Assembly: GCA_003241695.1 (NCBI GenBank)
Contig: QFPN01000010.1
Location: forward strand, 103,563-167,562
From: Ancylobacter novellus
GTDB taxonomy: Bacteria; Pseudomonadota; Alphaproteobacteria; Rhizobiales; Methylopilaceae
DNA: 64,000 nt
Reading direction: 5' to 3'
Shown here: one piece after another, positions 49,137 to 56,035 of the stretch
Layout: each line of letters opens with the position of its first letter
Position numbering within the stretch: position 1 is the stretch's first letter
The notes under the pieces: model-generated
Told to the model about the DNA's origin: nothing
Seen by the model: only the letters and a program-made list of their open reading frames with translations
The model's database searches: none
Made by a program: the position numbers and the translations under genes

Positions 49137-50318
49137 TCAGGCCGCGTTCTTCTGGGCGCCGCGGCAGGCTTCGACGGCCTTTTGCGCGGCTTCCGACAGC
49201 GTGTCCGCGGTGATCAGGTCGAGACCGCTCTCGCTCAGGATCTTCTTGCCGGCCTCGACGTTGGTGCCGGCGAGACGCACGATCAGAGGCACCTTCAGGT
49301 CGACCTCCTTCGCGGCCTGCACCACCCCTTGCGCGACCCAGTCGCAGCGGTTGATGCCGGCGAAGATGTTGACGAGGATCGCCTTCACGTTCTGGTCGCT
49401 CAGCACGAGATTGAAGGCGGTGGCGACGCGTTCGGGGCTCGCTCCGCCGCCGACGTCGAGGAAGTTCGCGGGGCTTCCGCCCGCATGCTTGATCATGTCC
49501 ATGGTGGCCATGGCGAGGCCGGCGCCGTTGACGATGCAGCCGATCTCGCCCTCGAGGCCGATGTAGTTCAGCGCGTGCTCGGCGGCCTGCGCCTCACGCG
49601 GATCGGACTGCGAGGGGTCGTGCATGTCGGCGACGTTGTGCCGGCGGAACAGCGCGTTGTCGTCGAACGACATCTTGGCGTCGAGCGCGAGGACCCGGTC
49701 GTCCTTGGTCACGACCAGCGGGTTGATCTCGAGCATCTGGCAGTCGGTGTCGCGGAACGCCCGGTAGGCGTTCATGATGGTCTTCACCGCGGCCGAGACC
49801 TGCTTGATGTTGAGGCCGAGCCGGAAGGCGATCTCGCGCGCCTCGAACTGCTGAAGGCCGACCGCGGGCTCGACCACCACCTGGATCAGCGCGTCGGGGT
49901 TCTTCTCGGCGATCTCCTCGATCTCCATGCCGCCTTCGGTCGAGGCGATCACGCGGACGCGCTCGGCCTTCCGGTCGAGCACGTAGCCGAGATAGAGTTC
50001 GCGCTCGAAGGGATCGGCGACCTCGACATAGACGCGCTGGACGGGCTTGCCTTCGGGGCCCGTCTGCTTCGTCACCAGCTTCTTGCCCAGCATGCCTTTG
50101 GCGGCGTCGCGCACCTCGTTGTAGGTGCGGCAGAGCTTGATGCCGCCCGCCTTGCCGCGGGCGCCGGCGTGGATCTGGGCCTTCACGGCCCAGTAGGACC
50201 CGCCGAGCTCGGTCGCCGCATAGACGGCCTGGTCGGGACTGAACGCGACGGCGCCTTTCGGCACGGCGACGCCGAAGCCCGAAAGCAATTCCTTCGCCTG
50301 ATACTCGTGAACATCCAT
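49137..50318 (-). CDS. mtkA: Malate-CoA ligase (malate thiokinase) large subunit
   Basis: MtkA is the ATP-grasp, succinyl-CoA synthetase beta-like subunit of malate thiokinase. The 393-residue product starts MDVHEYQAKELLSGFGV, the sucC-like signature. It carries KAQIHAGARGKAGGIKL, LEINPLVVTKDDRVLALDAKM and NGAGLAMATMDMIKHAGGSPANFLD. A GAGGAGG ribosome site lies upstream. The 143-base gap from fchA contains palindromes and a promoter candidate, which suggests that mtkA starts a second transcript. Confidence 0.95.
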   Translation of the reverse strand: MDVHEYQAKELLSGFGVAVPKGAVAFSPDQAVYAATELGGSYWAVKAQIHAGARGKAGGIKLCRTYNEVRDAAKGMLGKKLVTKQTGPEGKPVQRVYVEVADPFERELYLGYVLDRKAERVRVIASTEGGMEIEEIAEKNPDALIQVVVEPAVGLQQFEAREIAFRLGLNIKQVSAAVKTIMNAYRAFRDTDCQMLEINPLVVTKDDRVLALDAKMSFDDNALFRRHNVADMHDPSQSDPREAQAAEHALNYIGLEGEIGCIVNGAGLAMATMDMIKHAGGSPANFLDVGGGASPERVATAFNLVLSDQNVKAILVNIFAGINRCDWVAQGVVQAAKEVDLKVPLIVRLAGTNVEAGKKILSESGLDLITADTLSEAAQKAVEACRGAQKNAA

Positions 50319-50334
50319 CTCGGCCTCCTCAGGT

Positions 50335-50351
50335 ATTCAGTTTAACTGAAT
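50335..50351. promoter_or_regulatory. Palindrome in the mtkA leader
   Basis: ATTCAGTT and AACTGAAT form a perfect 8-bp dyad around one base, 17 bases before the mtkA start. Its left part, TTCAGTTTAACT, is nearly repeated upstream of sgaA. It fits a T-N11-A LysR-type box (TCAGTTTAACTGA). AT-rich DNA in a GC-rich genome strengthens the case. Confidence 0.5.
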
Positions 50352-50374
50352 TCTTATGTTAGCGTCGAAAGCTA

Positions 50375-50403
50375 ATCTTACACACGAGATCTGGTCCGGT
50401 CAG
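50375..50403 (-). promoter_or_regulatory. Candidate promoter for mtkA
   Basis: On the minus strand CTGACC (50403-50398) and TAAGAT (50380-50375) are 17 bases apart. The -10 is good and the -35 moderate. A second dyad TTAGC-N7-GCTAA (50359-50375) lies just downstream, over the predicted start site. Confidence 0.45.
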
Positions 50404-50434
50404 TCCCGACTTTCGTAAAACAATTGATAATTCA

Positions 50435-50467
50435 GGCTGATCGGCTGATTTGACAGGCCGATCAGCC
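50435..50467 (-). terminator. Perfect hairpin at the end of fchA
   Basis: GGCTGATCGGC and GCCGATCAGCC (50435-50445 and 50457-50467) pair perfectly over 11 bp around an 11-base loop. The stem contains the fchA stop codon. No T-run follows, so it may be a processing or RNA-protecting hairpin rather than a full terminator. Confidence 0.6.
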
Positions 50468-51091
50468 GAGCTTGTCCTTCACGACGCCATAGGTCTTCTC
50501 GGTGGAGGCGCCGGCCTCCGCGAGCAGAGCCTCGAGCTCGCCGAGCCGTCCGTCCGCGAAGTCGCGGTCCTTGATCGACTTGGCGTTGACCCGGACGTTG
50601 AGCGCCGCGCTCATCAGGCCCGCATAGGCCGACTGCACCGCGACGCCCGCGTCCGAGACGACGTTCACGTTGCCCTTGTCCGCCGCGACCGCCGACAGTT
50701 TGACGACCTCGGCGCAGAGCCGGGCGCATTCGAGCGGCACGTCGGTCGCCTCCTTCAGCGCCGCCTGGATCTTGGCGGTGCGCGCCGCCTTCTCCTCGTC
50801 GGTCTCGCCCTTCGGCAGCCCGTAGGCCCCCATTACGGCGTCGAACGCCTTCACGTCGTCGCCGATCGCCTTGGTGAGCTCGGCGCGAAGCTGCTCGGAG
50901 GCCGCGAGGACCTCCTTCAGCTCGGCCTCGACCTCGGCGTATTTCGGCTTGCCGATGGTGAGGTTGCACACCATCGAGACGAGCGCCGCGCCCATGGCGC
51001 CGGAGATGGCGGCGGCTCCGCCGCCTCCCGGCGTCGAGCGCTCGCTCGCCAGATCGTCGAGGAACGCCCCGATCGCCTGAGCTTCGGCCAT
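50462..51091 (-). CDS. fchA: Methenyltetrahydrofolate cyclohydrolase
   Basis: FchA interconverts methenyl- and formyl-tetrahydrofolate, linking formate activation to methylene-H4F. The 209-residue protein is of the FTCD cyclodeaminase type: FLDDLASERSTPGGGGAAA at the start, GAMGAALVSMVCNLTIG and VSDAGVAVQSAYAGL. These match the M. extorquens Fch almost block for block. The ATG at 51091 overlaps the mtdA stop (TGATG). Confidence 0.96.
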   Translation of the reverse strand: MAEAQAIGAFLDDLASERSTPGGGGAAAISGAMGAALVSMVCNLTIGKPKYAEVEAELKEVLAASEQLRAELTKAIGDDVKAFDAVMGAYGLPKGETDEEKAARTAKIQAALKEATDVPLECARLCAEVVKLSAVAADKGNVNVVSDAGVAVQSAYAGLMSAALNVRVNAKSIKDRDFADGRLGELEALLAEAGASTEKTYGVVKDKLG

Positions 51092-51957
51092 CACGCCATC
51101 TCTTTCGCGAGGGCGTAGATCTCGTCGGCGTCGAACGACTGGTCGGCCGCCTCGAACAGCTTGCCGATCAGGGTGCGGTGCAGCTTGAGCTTCAGCCCGC
51201 CGAGGCCGAGCGCGCCGATCGCGAGCTTGCCGTGGCGCTCCTTGGCCTTGTCCATGGCGTCGAGGCCGCCGATGCCGAGCGGGGGCTGGGCGTTGTAGTC
51301 GACCAGGATCTCGATCGACTTCTCGGCCTTCCAGACGTCCTCGGCCAGCAGCTCGAGGCCGATCGCGCCGGCGGAGAAGACGAGGTTCGCGCCGGCCACC
51401 GCCTTGGCGCGGTCCTCGGCCGACTTCGCCTCGACCGCCTCGATCTTGACGCCGAAGCGCTTCTCGATGTTGTCGGCGGCCTTCTGGGCCTTGTCGAGCG
51501 CGCGGCCGACGATCGCGACGCTCGCGCCTTCCTTGGCCAGCATCGCCGCGGAGCGCATGCCGACCGGGCCGGTGCCGGCGAGGATGACGGCCTTCTTGCC
51601 CGTCACCGAGCCGCCGGCGGCCTTCACGGCCAGCGCGACGCCCGCCGCGGCGGTGGTGTTCGAGCCGTTCGAATCGAGCATGGTCGAGACGCGGAACGGG
51701 CCGAAGAAGCGCTTCTGGACCGCGTCGTAGACGGCCTCGCCCGCCGCCATGTCGCCGCCGCCGACGAAGATCGCGGTCGACTGCTTCTCCTTGCCGCCGC
51801 GGGTGTAGATCGTGCCGTCGACATAGGCGCCGACGTTTTCCGGCGTCACGCCGCCGTAGCCCGTGATGTGGTCCGCGCCGCCGTCATAGCCCACGACGAC
51901 GTCGAAGACGCTCGGGGTCGGATCGGTGTCGAACTGGAAAAGCAGCTTCTTGGTCAT
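51091..51957 (-). CDS. mtdA: NADP-dependent methylene-H4F/methylene-H4MPT dehydrogenase
   Basis: MtdA oxidises or reduces methylene-tetrahydrofolate with NADP(H), supplying C1 units to the serine cycle. The 288-residue length equals the M. extorquens enzyme. Motifs are KLLFQFDTDPTPSVFDVVVG, the loop GGGDMAAGEAV, NGSNTTAAAGVAL, the Rossmann loop VILAGTGPVGMRSAAM, and the C-terminal ALGLGGLKLKLHR. The ATG at 51957 is preferred because AAGGG lies six bases upstream; an ATG at 51963 would be too near it. Confidence 0.96.
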   Translation of the reverse strand: MTKKLLFQFDTDPTPSVFDVVVGYDGGADHITGYGGVTPENVGAYVDGTIYTRGGKEKQSTAIFVGGGDMAAGEAVYDAVQKRFFGPFRVSTMLDSNGSNTTAAAGVALAVKAAGGSVTGKKAVILAGTGPVGMRSAAMLAKEGASVAIVGRALDKAQKAADNIEKRFGVKIEAVEAKSAEDRAKAVAGANLVFSAGAIGLELLAEDVWKAEKSIEILVDYNAQPPLGIGGLDAMDKAKERHGKLAIGALGLGGLKLKLHRTLIGKLFEAADQSFDADEIYALAKEMA

Positions 51958-52017
51958 CGTCATCCCTTGGGGCCCGTTCGCCGGAGCCCTCGCGTCTCGA
52001 GTAAACGGCCGGACGTT

Positions 52018-52218
52018 CTAGCCGGCCTTGATCTTCCGCTCGCTGTCCGCCGGCGCAGCGCGCCTCAGGGAAGCGGCGGCGACCGTCAGGTCCACGACGG
52101 GACCCTCCACGATCGCTGCGGTCCGGGAACCGAGGGGCGCTACGGCGAAGGGCCTGCCCGCGTTCTCGAAGAACGCGAGCTTCAGCGCCTCGATGTCCGC
52201 CGCGCGCCGCCGGTTCAT
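52018..52218 (-). CDS. Small ORF of unknown function within the serine-cycle operon
   Basis: This is a 66-residue predicted protein starting four bases after the hprA stop, with GAGGCG just before its ATG. The sequence begins MNRRRAADIEALKLAFFENAG, then PFAVAPLGSRTAAIVEGPV, with a basic, helical C-terminus ending in ERKIKAG. Codon use has the third-position GC bias of real genes here. It has no signal peptide or membrane segment. I recognise no family, and I do not recall an equivalent between hprA and mtdA in M. extorquens. It may be a chance frame, but its position and ribosome site argue for translation. Confidence 0.55.
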   Translation of the reverse strand: MNRRRAADIEALKLAFFENAGRPFAVAPLGSRTAAIVEGPVVDLTVAAASLRRAAPADSERKIKAG

Positions 52219-52222
52219 CGCC

Positions 52223-53164
52223 TCATTCCACCACGTTCGACGGCTTGCCGGCGACGAAGTTCTCGACGTTGTCGATGAGCTGGTCGGCGAGGATCTGCAT
52301 CGCCTCCTTGGAAGCCCAGGCGACGTGCGGCGTGACGATCAGGTTCGGCAGGTCCGCCTCGCACAGGATGTTGCCGTCCTTCGGAGGCTCCTGCGCCACG
52401 ACGTCGAAGCCGGCGCCGCCGATCTCGCCCGACTTCAGCGCCTCGAGCAGCGCCGCCTCGTCCACGAGGCCGCCGCGCGCGGTGTTGATGAGAACCGCGT
52501 GGTTCTTCATCTTCTTGAACTGCTCGGCGCCGAACATGTTCTTGGTGTCTGGCGTCAGCGGCACGTGGATCGTGATCGCGTCGGACTGGGTCAGCACGGT
52601 CTCGAAGTCCACGAGGCCTTCCTGCGGGAAGACGTCGTAAGGCAGGACCTTCATGCCGAGCGCCTCGGCGCGCTTCGCGATCGACTTGCCGAGCGCCCCG
52701 TAGCCGACGATGCCGAGCGTCGAGCCCGCGATGTCGTAGATCGGATAGTCGAAGTAGCAGAACTGCGAAGACTTGTTCCAATCGCCGCGCTTCACCGACT
52801 GCGCGTAGGGAACGATCGACCGGCGCAGCGCGAACAGCAGCGCGATGACGTGCTCCGGCACGGTGTTGAAGGCGTAGCCGCGGATGTTGGAGATCGTGAT
52901 CCCCTGGGCCTTGGCCTGCGGCTTGTCGACGACGTCGGTGCCCGTGGCCGCGACCGCGATGAGCTTCAGCTTGGAAAGCTGCTTCAGCGTGTCGGCGCGC
53001 ATCGGCACCTTGTTGATCAGCGCGATGTCGGCGTCCTTCAGGCGCTCGACGATGTCCTCGGACGTCCAGGTCGAGTCGTACTCGACGTAGTCGTGCTCGA
53101 AATTCGGCCTGCGGACGTTGGCGTCCACGCTTTCGCGGTCGAGAAAGACGATCTTGTGCGTCAC
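52223..53164 (-). CDS. hprA: Hydroxypyruvate reductase
   Basis: HprA reduces hydroxypyruvate to glycerate in the serine cycle with NAD(P)H. The 313-residue product is a D-2-hydroxyacid dehydrogenase: IAVAATGTDVVDKPQA, the loop GIVGYGALGKSIAKRAE, LINTARGGLVDEAAL with the catalytic arginine, and LIVTPHVAWAS with the catalytic histidine. Length and the placement between sgaA and mtdA match M. extorquens HprA. The distinct paralog at 4809-5804 is not part of this operon. Confidence 0.95.
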   Translation of the reverse strand: MTHKIVFLDRESVDANVRRPNFEHDYVEYDSTWTSEDIVERLKDADIALINKVPMRADTLKQLSKLKLIAVAATGTDVVDKPQAKAQGITISNIRGYAFNTVPEHVIALLFALRRSIVPYAQSVKRGDWNKSSQFCYFDYPIYDIAGSTLGIVGYGALGKSIAKRAEALGMKVLPYDVFPQEGLVDFETVLTQSDAITIHVPLTPDTKNMFGAEQFKKMKNHAVLINTARGGLVDEAALLEALKSGEIGGAGFDVVAQEPPKDGNILCEADLPNLIVTPHVAWASKEAMQILADQLIDNVENFVAGKPSNVVE

Positions 53165-53232
53165 GGCGTTCCCCGTTGTTGGGCCGACATGCGCCGCCGG
53201 CCGGGTCGAGAGGCGGGATTATGGCGCGCGTA

Positions 53233-53266
53233 CGGGTCCGTGGCACGCGAAGGCGCCACGGACCCG
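53233..53266 (-). other. Intercistronic hairpin between sgaA and hprA
   Basis: CGGGTCCGTGGC and GCCACGGACCCG (53233-53244 and 53255-53266) pair perfectly over 12 bp around a 10-base loop. The hairpin starts 14 bases past the sgaA stop. There is no T-run, so it is more likely to stabilise the sgaA message or adjust the sgaA:hprA ratio than to terminate. Confidence 0.65.
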
Positions 53267-53279
53267 GAATTTTCGCGCG

Positions 53280-54488
53280 TCAGGCCGCCTTCGGGGCCGC
53301 CGCCTGCGGCTCGATCGGGTTGTCGCGCAGGTAGTCCTGCGCGGCGCCGACGCCCGAGCCCGCCTTGATCTTCACGCCGTTGTCGAGCATCGACATCTCG
53401 GCGCCGGCGAGGGCTCCGAGCAGCATGAGCTCGTTCAGGTCGCCGATATGGCCGATGCGGAACACCTTGCCCGCGACCTTCGAGAGGCCGGCGCCGAGCG
53501 CGAGGTTGTAGCGGTCATAGGCGTGGCGGATGATCTTCGCCGCGTCGATGCCTTCCGGCGCGAGGATCGCCGAGACGGTGTCGGAGTGCCAGCGGGGCGA
53601 CTTCGCGCAGAGCTTCAGGCCCCAGGCGTCGACGGCCGCGCGCGTCGCCGAGGCGAGCACGTTGTGGCGGCGGAAGATGTTCTCCAGACCCTCGTCCTCG
53701 ATGCAGGCGAGCGATTCCTTGAGGCCGTGCAGCAGCGGGGTCGCCGGCGTGTAGGGGAAGTAGCCTGTGGGGTTCGTGTTGATCTGGTCCTGGAAGTCGA
53801 AATAGACCTTGTTCAGGCCGGCGTTCTTGCGCTGGCCGAGCGCCTTCTGGCTGACGCAGACGAAGCCGAGGCCGGCCGGCAGCATCAGGCCCTTCTGCGA
53901 GCCGGAGACGGCGCAGTCGACGCCCCACTCGTCGAAGCGGAAGTCGATCGAGCCGAGACCCGAGACCGAGTCGACGAACAGCAGCGCCGGATGCTTGGCG
54001 GCGTCCATCGCCTTGCGGATCGCGCCGATGTTCGAGGTCACGCCCGTCGCGGTCTCGTTGTGCACGACCATGACGGCCTTGATCTGGTGGTTCTTGTCGG
54101 CGACGAGAGCCTCTTCGATCTTCTCCTCATGGGCGCCCGTGCCCCATTCCTCTTCCTGGATCTGCACATCCAGGCCGAGACGCTGGGCCATGTCGGTCCA
54201 CAGATGCGAGAACTGGCCGAAGCGCGCCGTCAGCACCTTGTCGCCGGGGGCGAGAGTGTTGGTGAGGGCCGCTTCCCAGCCGCCGGTGCCGGACGACGGG
54301 AAGATGAAAACCTGACCGTCCTTGGTCTTGTAGACCTTCTTCAGCCCTTCGTAGAGCGGCTTGGTCAGCTCGGGGAAGATCGGCGAGCGATGATCTTCCT
54401 GGCTGACGACCATAGCGCGCAGCACGCGCTCCGGAACGTTCGTCGGACCGGGAACGAAGAGAAAATTGCGACCGGGGCGTCTCGCCAT
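53280..54488 (-). CDS. sgaA: Serine-glyoxylate aminotransferase
   Basis: SgaA transfers the amino group from serine to glyoxylate, giving hydroxypyruvate and glycine, and is the first gene of the serine-cycle operon. The 402-residue PLP enzyme (class V) begins with FLFVPGPTNVPERVLRAM and has FPSSGTGGWEAALTNTL, the cofactor aspartate in LFVDSVSGLGS, and the PLP lysine Lys199 in SGSQKGLMLPAGLG. AGGAGG lies seven bases or so before the ATG. The upstream 300 bases hold palindromes that are probable operators. Confidence 0.96.
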   Translation of the reverse strand: MARRPGRNFLFVPGPTNVPERVLRAMVVSQEDHRSPIFPELTKPLYEGLKKVYKTKDGQVFIFPSSGTGGWEAALTNTLAPGDKVLTARFGQFSHLWTDMAQRLGLDVQIQEEEWGTGAHEEKIEEALVADKNHQIKAVMVVHNETATGVTSNIGAIRKAMDAAKHPALLFVDSVSGLGSIDFRFDEWGVDCAVSGSQKGLMLPAGLGFVCVSQKALGQRKNAGLNKVYFDFQDQINTNPTGYFPYTPATPLLHGLKESLACIEDEGLENIFRRHNVLASATRAAVDAWGLKLCAKSPRWHSDTVSAILAPEGIDAAKIIRHAYDRYNLALGAGLSKVAGKVFRIGHIGDLNELMLLGALAGAEMSMLDNGVKIKAGSGVGAAQDYLRDNPIEPQAAAPKAA

Positions 54489-54541
54489 GGTTTCCTCCTA
54501 GGAGCCTTCTTGGCCGGCGAACATAGCCGGGGTTTTCAGTT

Positions 54542-54562
54542 TGACTATGCGACAGCTAGTCA
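54542..54562. promoter_or_regulatory. Proximal operator candidate upstream of sgaA
   Basis: TGACTA and TAGTCA form a perfect 6-bp dyad with a 9-base spacer. The site fits the LysR-type T-N11-A pattern (CTATGCGACAGCTAG). Its centre is 64 bases before the sgaA ATG. In M. extorquens the LysR-type protein QscR activates sga (known), so a similar regulator is the first candidate. Confidence 0.5.
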
Positions 54563-54658
54563 CGGATTTCGATATCCTGAAACCTTCAGACTTTTTATCG
54601 TCGCACTTCAGGAAAGTTGTTTTCTGACGTCCGCGGCGACTCTATTTCGATTTTCGTT

Positions 54659-54683
54659 GATTGATAGAATTTTTCTATCAATC
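54659..54683. promoter_or_regulatory. Distal perfect palindrome upstream of sgaA
   Basis: GATTGATAGAA and TTCTATCAATC are perfect 11-bp arms around a TTT spacer. The inner part also fits T-N11-A (TAGAATTTTTCTA). The site is 80% A+T in otherwise GC-rich DNA. Its centre is 183 bases before the sgaA ATG. Confidence 0.6.
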
Positions 54684-54791
54684 TGTTCTTCGATCGACAT
54701 CCAATGACGCGCGCGGCGTTCGCCCGCACCATGATCCTGTCGGCGCGTTCTTTTCGACCGAAACTTTAGGATGAGACGAAACCGCCCGCGG

Positions 54792-55349
54792 TCACCGCGC
54801 GGGCGCGACGCTTTCGAACGGGCGGATCACGCCCATCAGCGCGCCGTAGGGCGCGAGCAGAAGCGCCGCGCCGGCCGCCTTCACGACGAAGTCGAACAGC
54901 GCGAGGCTCGCCCAGAGCGGAAGCGCGGCGACGCCGAACGGCGCGACCAGCGCCGACATCGCGGGGTCGCCCATAAACGCGAGAGAGAAGAACAGGAAGG
55001 TGTCGAGCGCAGAGCCCGCGAGGCTCGCGACGAGCGGAGCGCGCCACCACAGGCCGCGCCTGAGCCGCGCGAACACCGAGACGTCGACGAGCTGCCCGAT
55101 CAGGAAGGCGGCGCCGGAGGCGAGCGCAATGCGGGGACTGGCGAGCGCGAGCGACAGGACGACCGCGATCGCGAAGCCCGCATAGACGGCGCGGCGCGCG
55201 GCCGACGGCCCGAAGCGGCGGTTGGTGAGGTCGGTGACGAGAAACGCGACCGGATAGGCGAAGGCGCCCCAGGTCAGCTTGTCCTCGAGCCCCGCGACCG
55301 CGACCGGATGCTGGACGAGAACGTTCGACGCCGCGACGACCAGGGTCAT
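54792..55349 (-). CDS. VUT-family (YhhQ-like) queuosine precursor transporter
   Basis: YhhQ-type proteins import 7-cyano-7-deazaguanine or related queuosine precursors. The protein has about six membrane helices and the family motif LTWGAFAYPVAFLVTDLTNRRFGP. The only ATG in a reasonable place (55349) leaves 185 residues and cuts the first helix short. The frame runs on upstream without stops into rpmB, but offers only a CTG at 55422-55424, overlapping the rpmB stop. A non-ATG start coupled to rpmB is therefore possible. The end is reliable and the start is not. Confidence 0.8.
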   Translation of the reverse strand: MTLVVAASNVLVQHPVAVAGLEDKLTWGAFAYPVAFLVTDLTNRRFGPSAARRAVYAGFAIAVVLSLALASPRIALASGAAFLIGQLVDVSVFARLRRGLWWRAPLVASLAGSALDTFLFFSLAFMGDPAMSALVAPFGVAALPLWASLALFDFVVKAAGAALLLAPYGALMGVIRPFESVAPAR

Positions 55350-55420
55350 CGCGGCGACGGGCAGGATCAGATCTCGGGGAGCTGCGGCCGGCGGCGCGGA
55401 GCCGCCCGGCCGCGGCGCGC

Positions 55421-55726
55421 TCAGGACGCGGCCTGCTGCTCTTCGCCGGCCGCGGCCTTGGCGATCTTGCGCTTCAGTTCGCGGGCGCCCTGGCTGAGGT
55501 CGAGCTCGGAGGCCTTGGCGAGGAAGGCGTCGAGGCCGCCGCGATGCTCGACCGAACGCAGGGCGTTGGCCGAGACCCGCAGGCGCACCGCGCGGCCGAG
55601 CGCCTCGGACAGCAGCGACACGTTGAGCAGGTTCGGGCGGAAGGTCCGCTTGGTCTTGTGGTTCGAGTGGCTGACCTTGTGGCCGACGAGGACGGCCTTG
55701 CCGGTCAATTCGCAACGCCGCGACAT
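55421..55726 (-). CDS. rpmB: 50S ribosomal protein L28
   Basis: L28 is a structural protein of the large ribosomal subunit. The 101-residue product begins MSRRCELTGKAVLVGHKVSHSN, then KTKRTFRPNLLNVSL and RVSANALRSVEHRGGLDAFL, the alpha-proteobacterial L28 pattern. A C-terminal extension (KRKIAKAAAGEEQQAAS) is typical of the group. The ATG at 55726 has AGGAG eight bases upstream. A consensus-like promoter lies 109 bases upstream. Confidence 0.97.
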   Translation of the reverse strand: MSRRCELTGKAVLVGHKVSHSNHKTKRTFRPNLLNVSLLSEALGRAVRLRVSANALRSVEHRGGLDAFLAKASELDLSQGARELKRKIAKAAAGEEQQAAS

Positions 55727-55834
55727 GGGGCGTACTCCTGAAGGTTCGTTCCGACGCCCGAGGGCGACGCGCCTGCCGTCCGTCCCGGCGTTGCCGGACG
55801 GGCGCAGGCCCGCGGACGAGAATGAGAAGGCGGC

Positions 55835-55863
55835 GCTATAGATGAGGCCGGGCCGAGCGTCAA
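55835..55863 (-). promoter_or_regulatory. Sigma-70 promoter of rpmB
   Basis: On the minus strand TTGACG (55863-55858) and TATAGC (55840-55835) are exactly 17 bases apart. The predicted start lies near 55828, giving a leader of about 100 bases. The rest of the 309-base gap (55727-56035) shows nothing else of note. Confidence 0.75.
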
Positions 55864-56035
55864 GAAAGGTCGCGCGCACACTGGGCGCCGAAGAGCGGAA
55901 GCCGCCGGCGCGGGACGCCTTTCTACAGCCTCACAATGGACCGAATCAGCAGTACGCTGGAGGCTGACGAAAAAACGGTCGGGCCGGTCGCGGGCCTTGC
56001 GTCCGCCGAACCGCCCTCTCTGGTGAAGACGGTCC

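Noticed and set aside
50359..50375. TTAGC-N7-GCTAA as a LysR-type box
   Set aside because: The dyad is perfect but does not fit T-N11-A, so it is listed only as a dyad within the mtkA leader.
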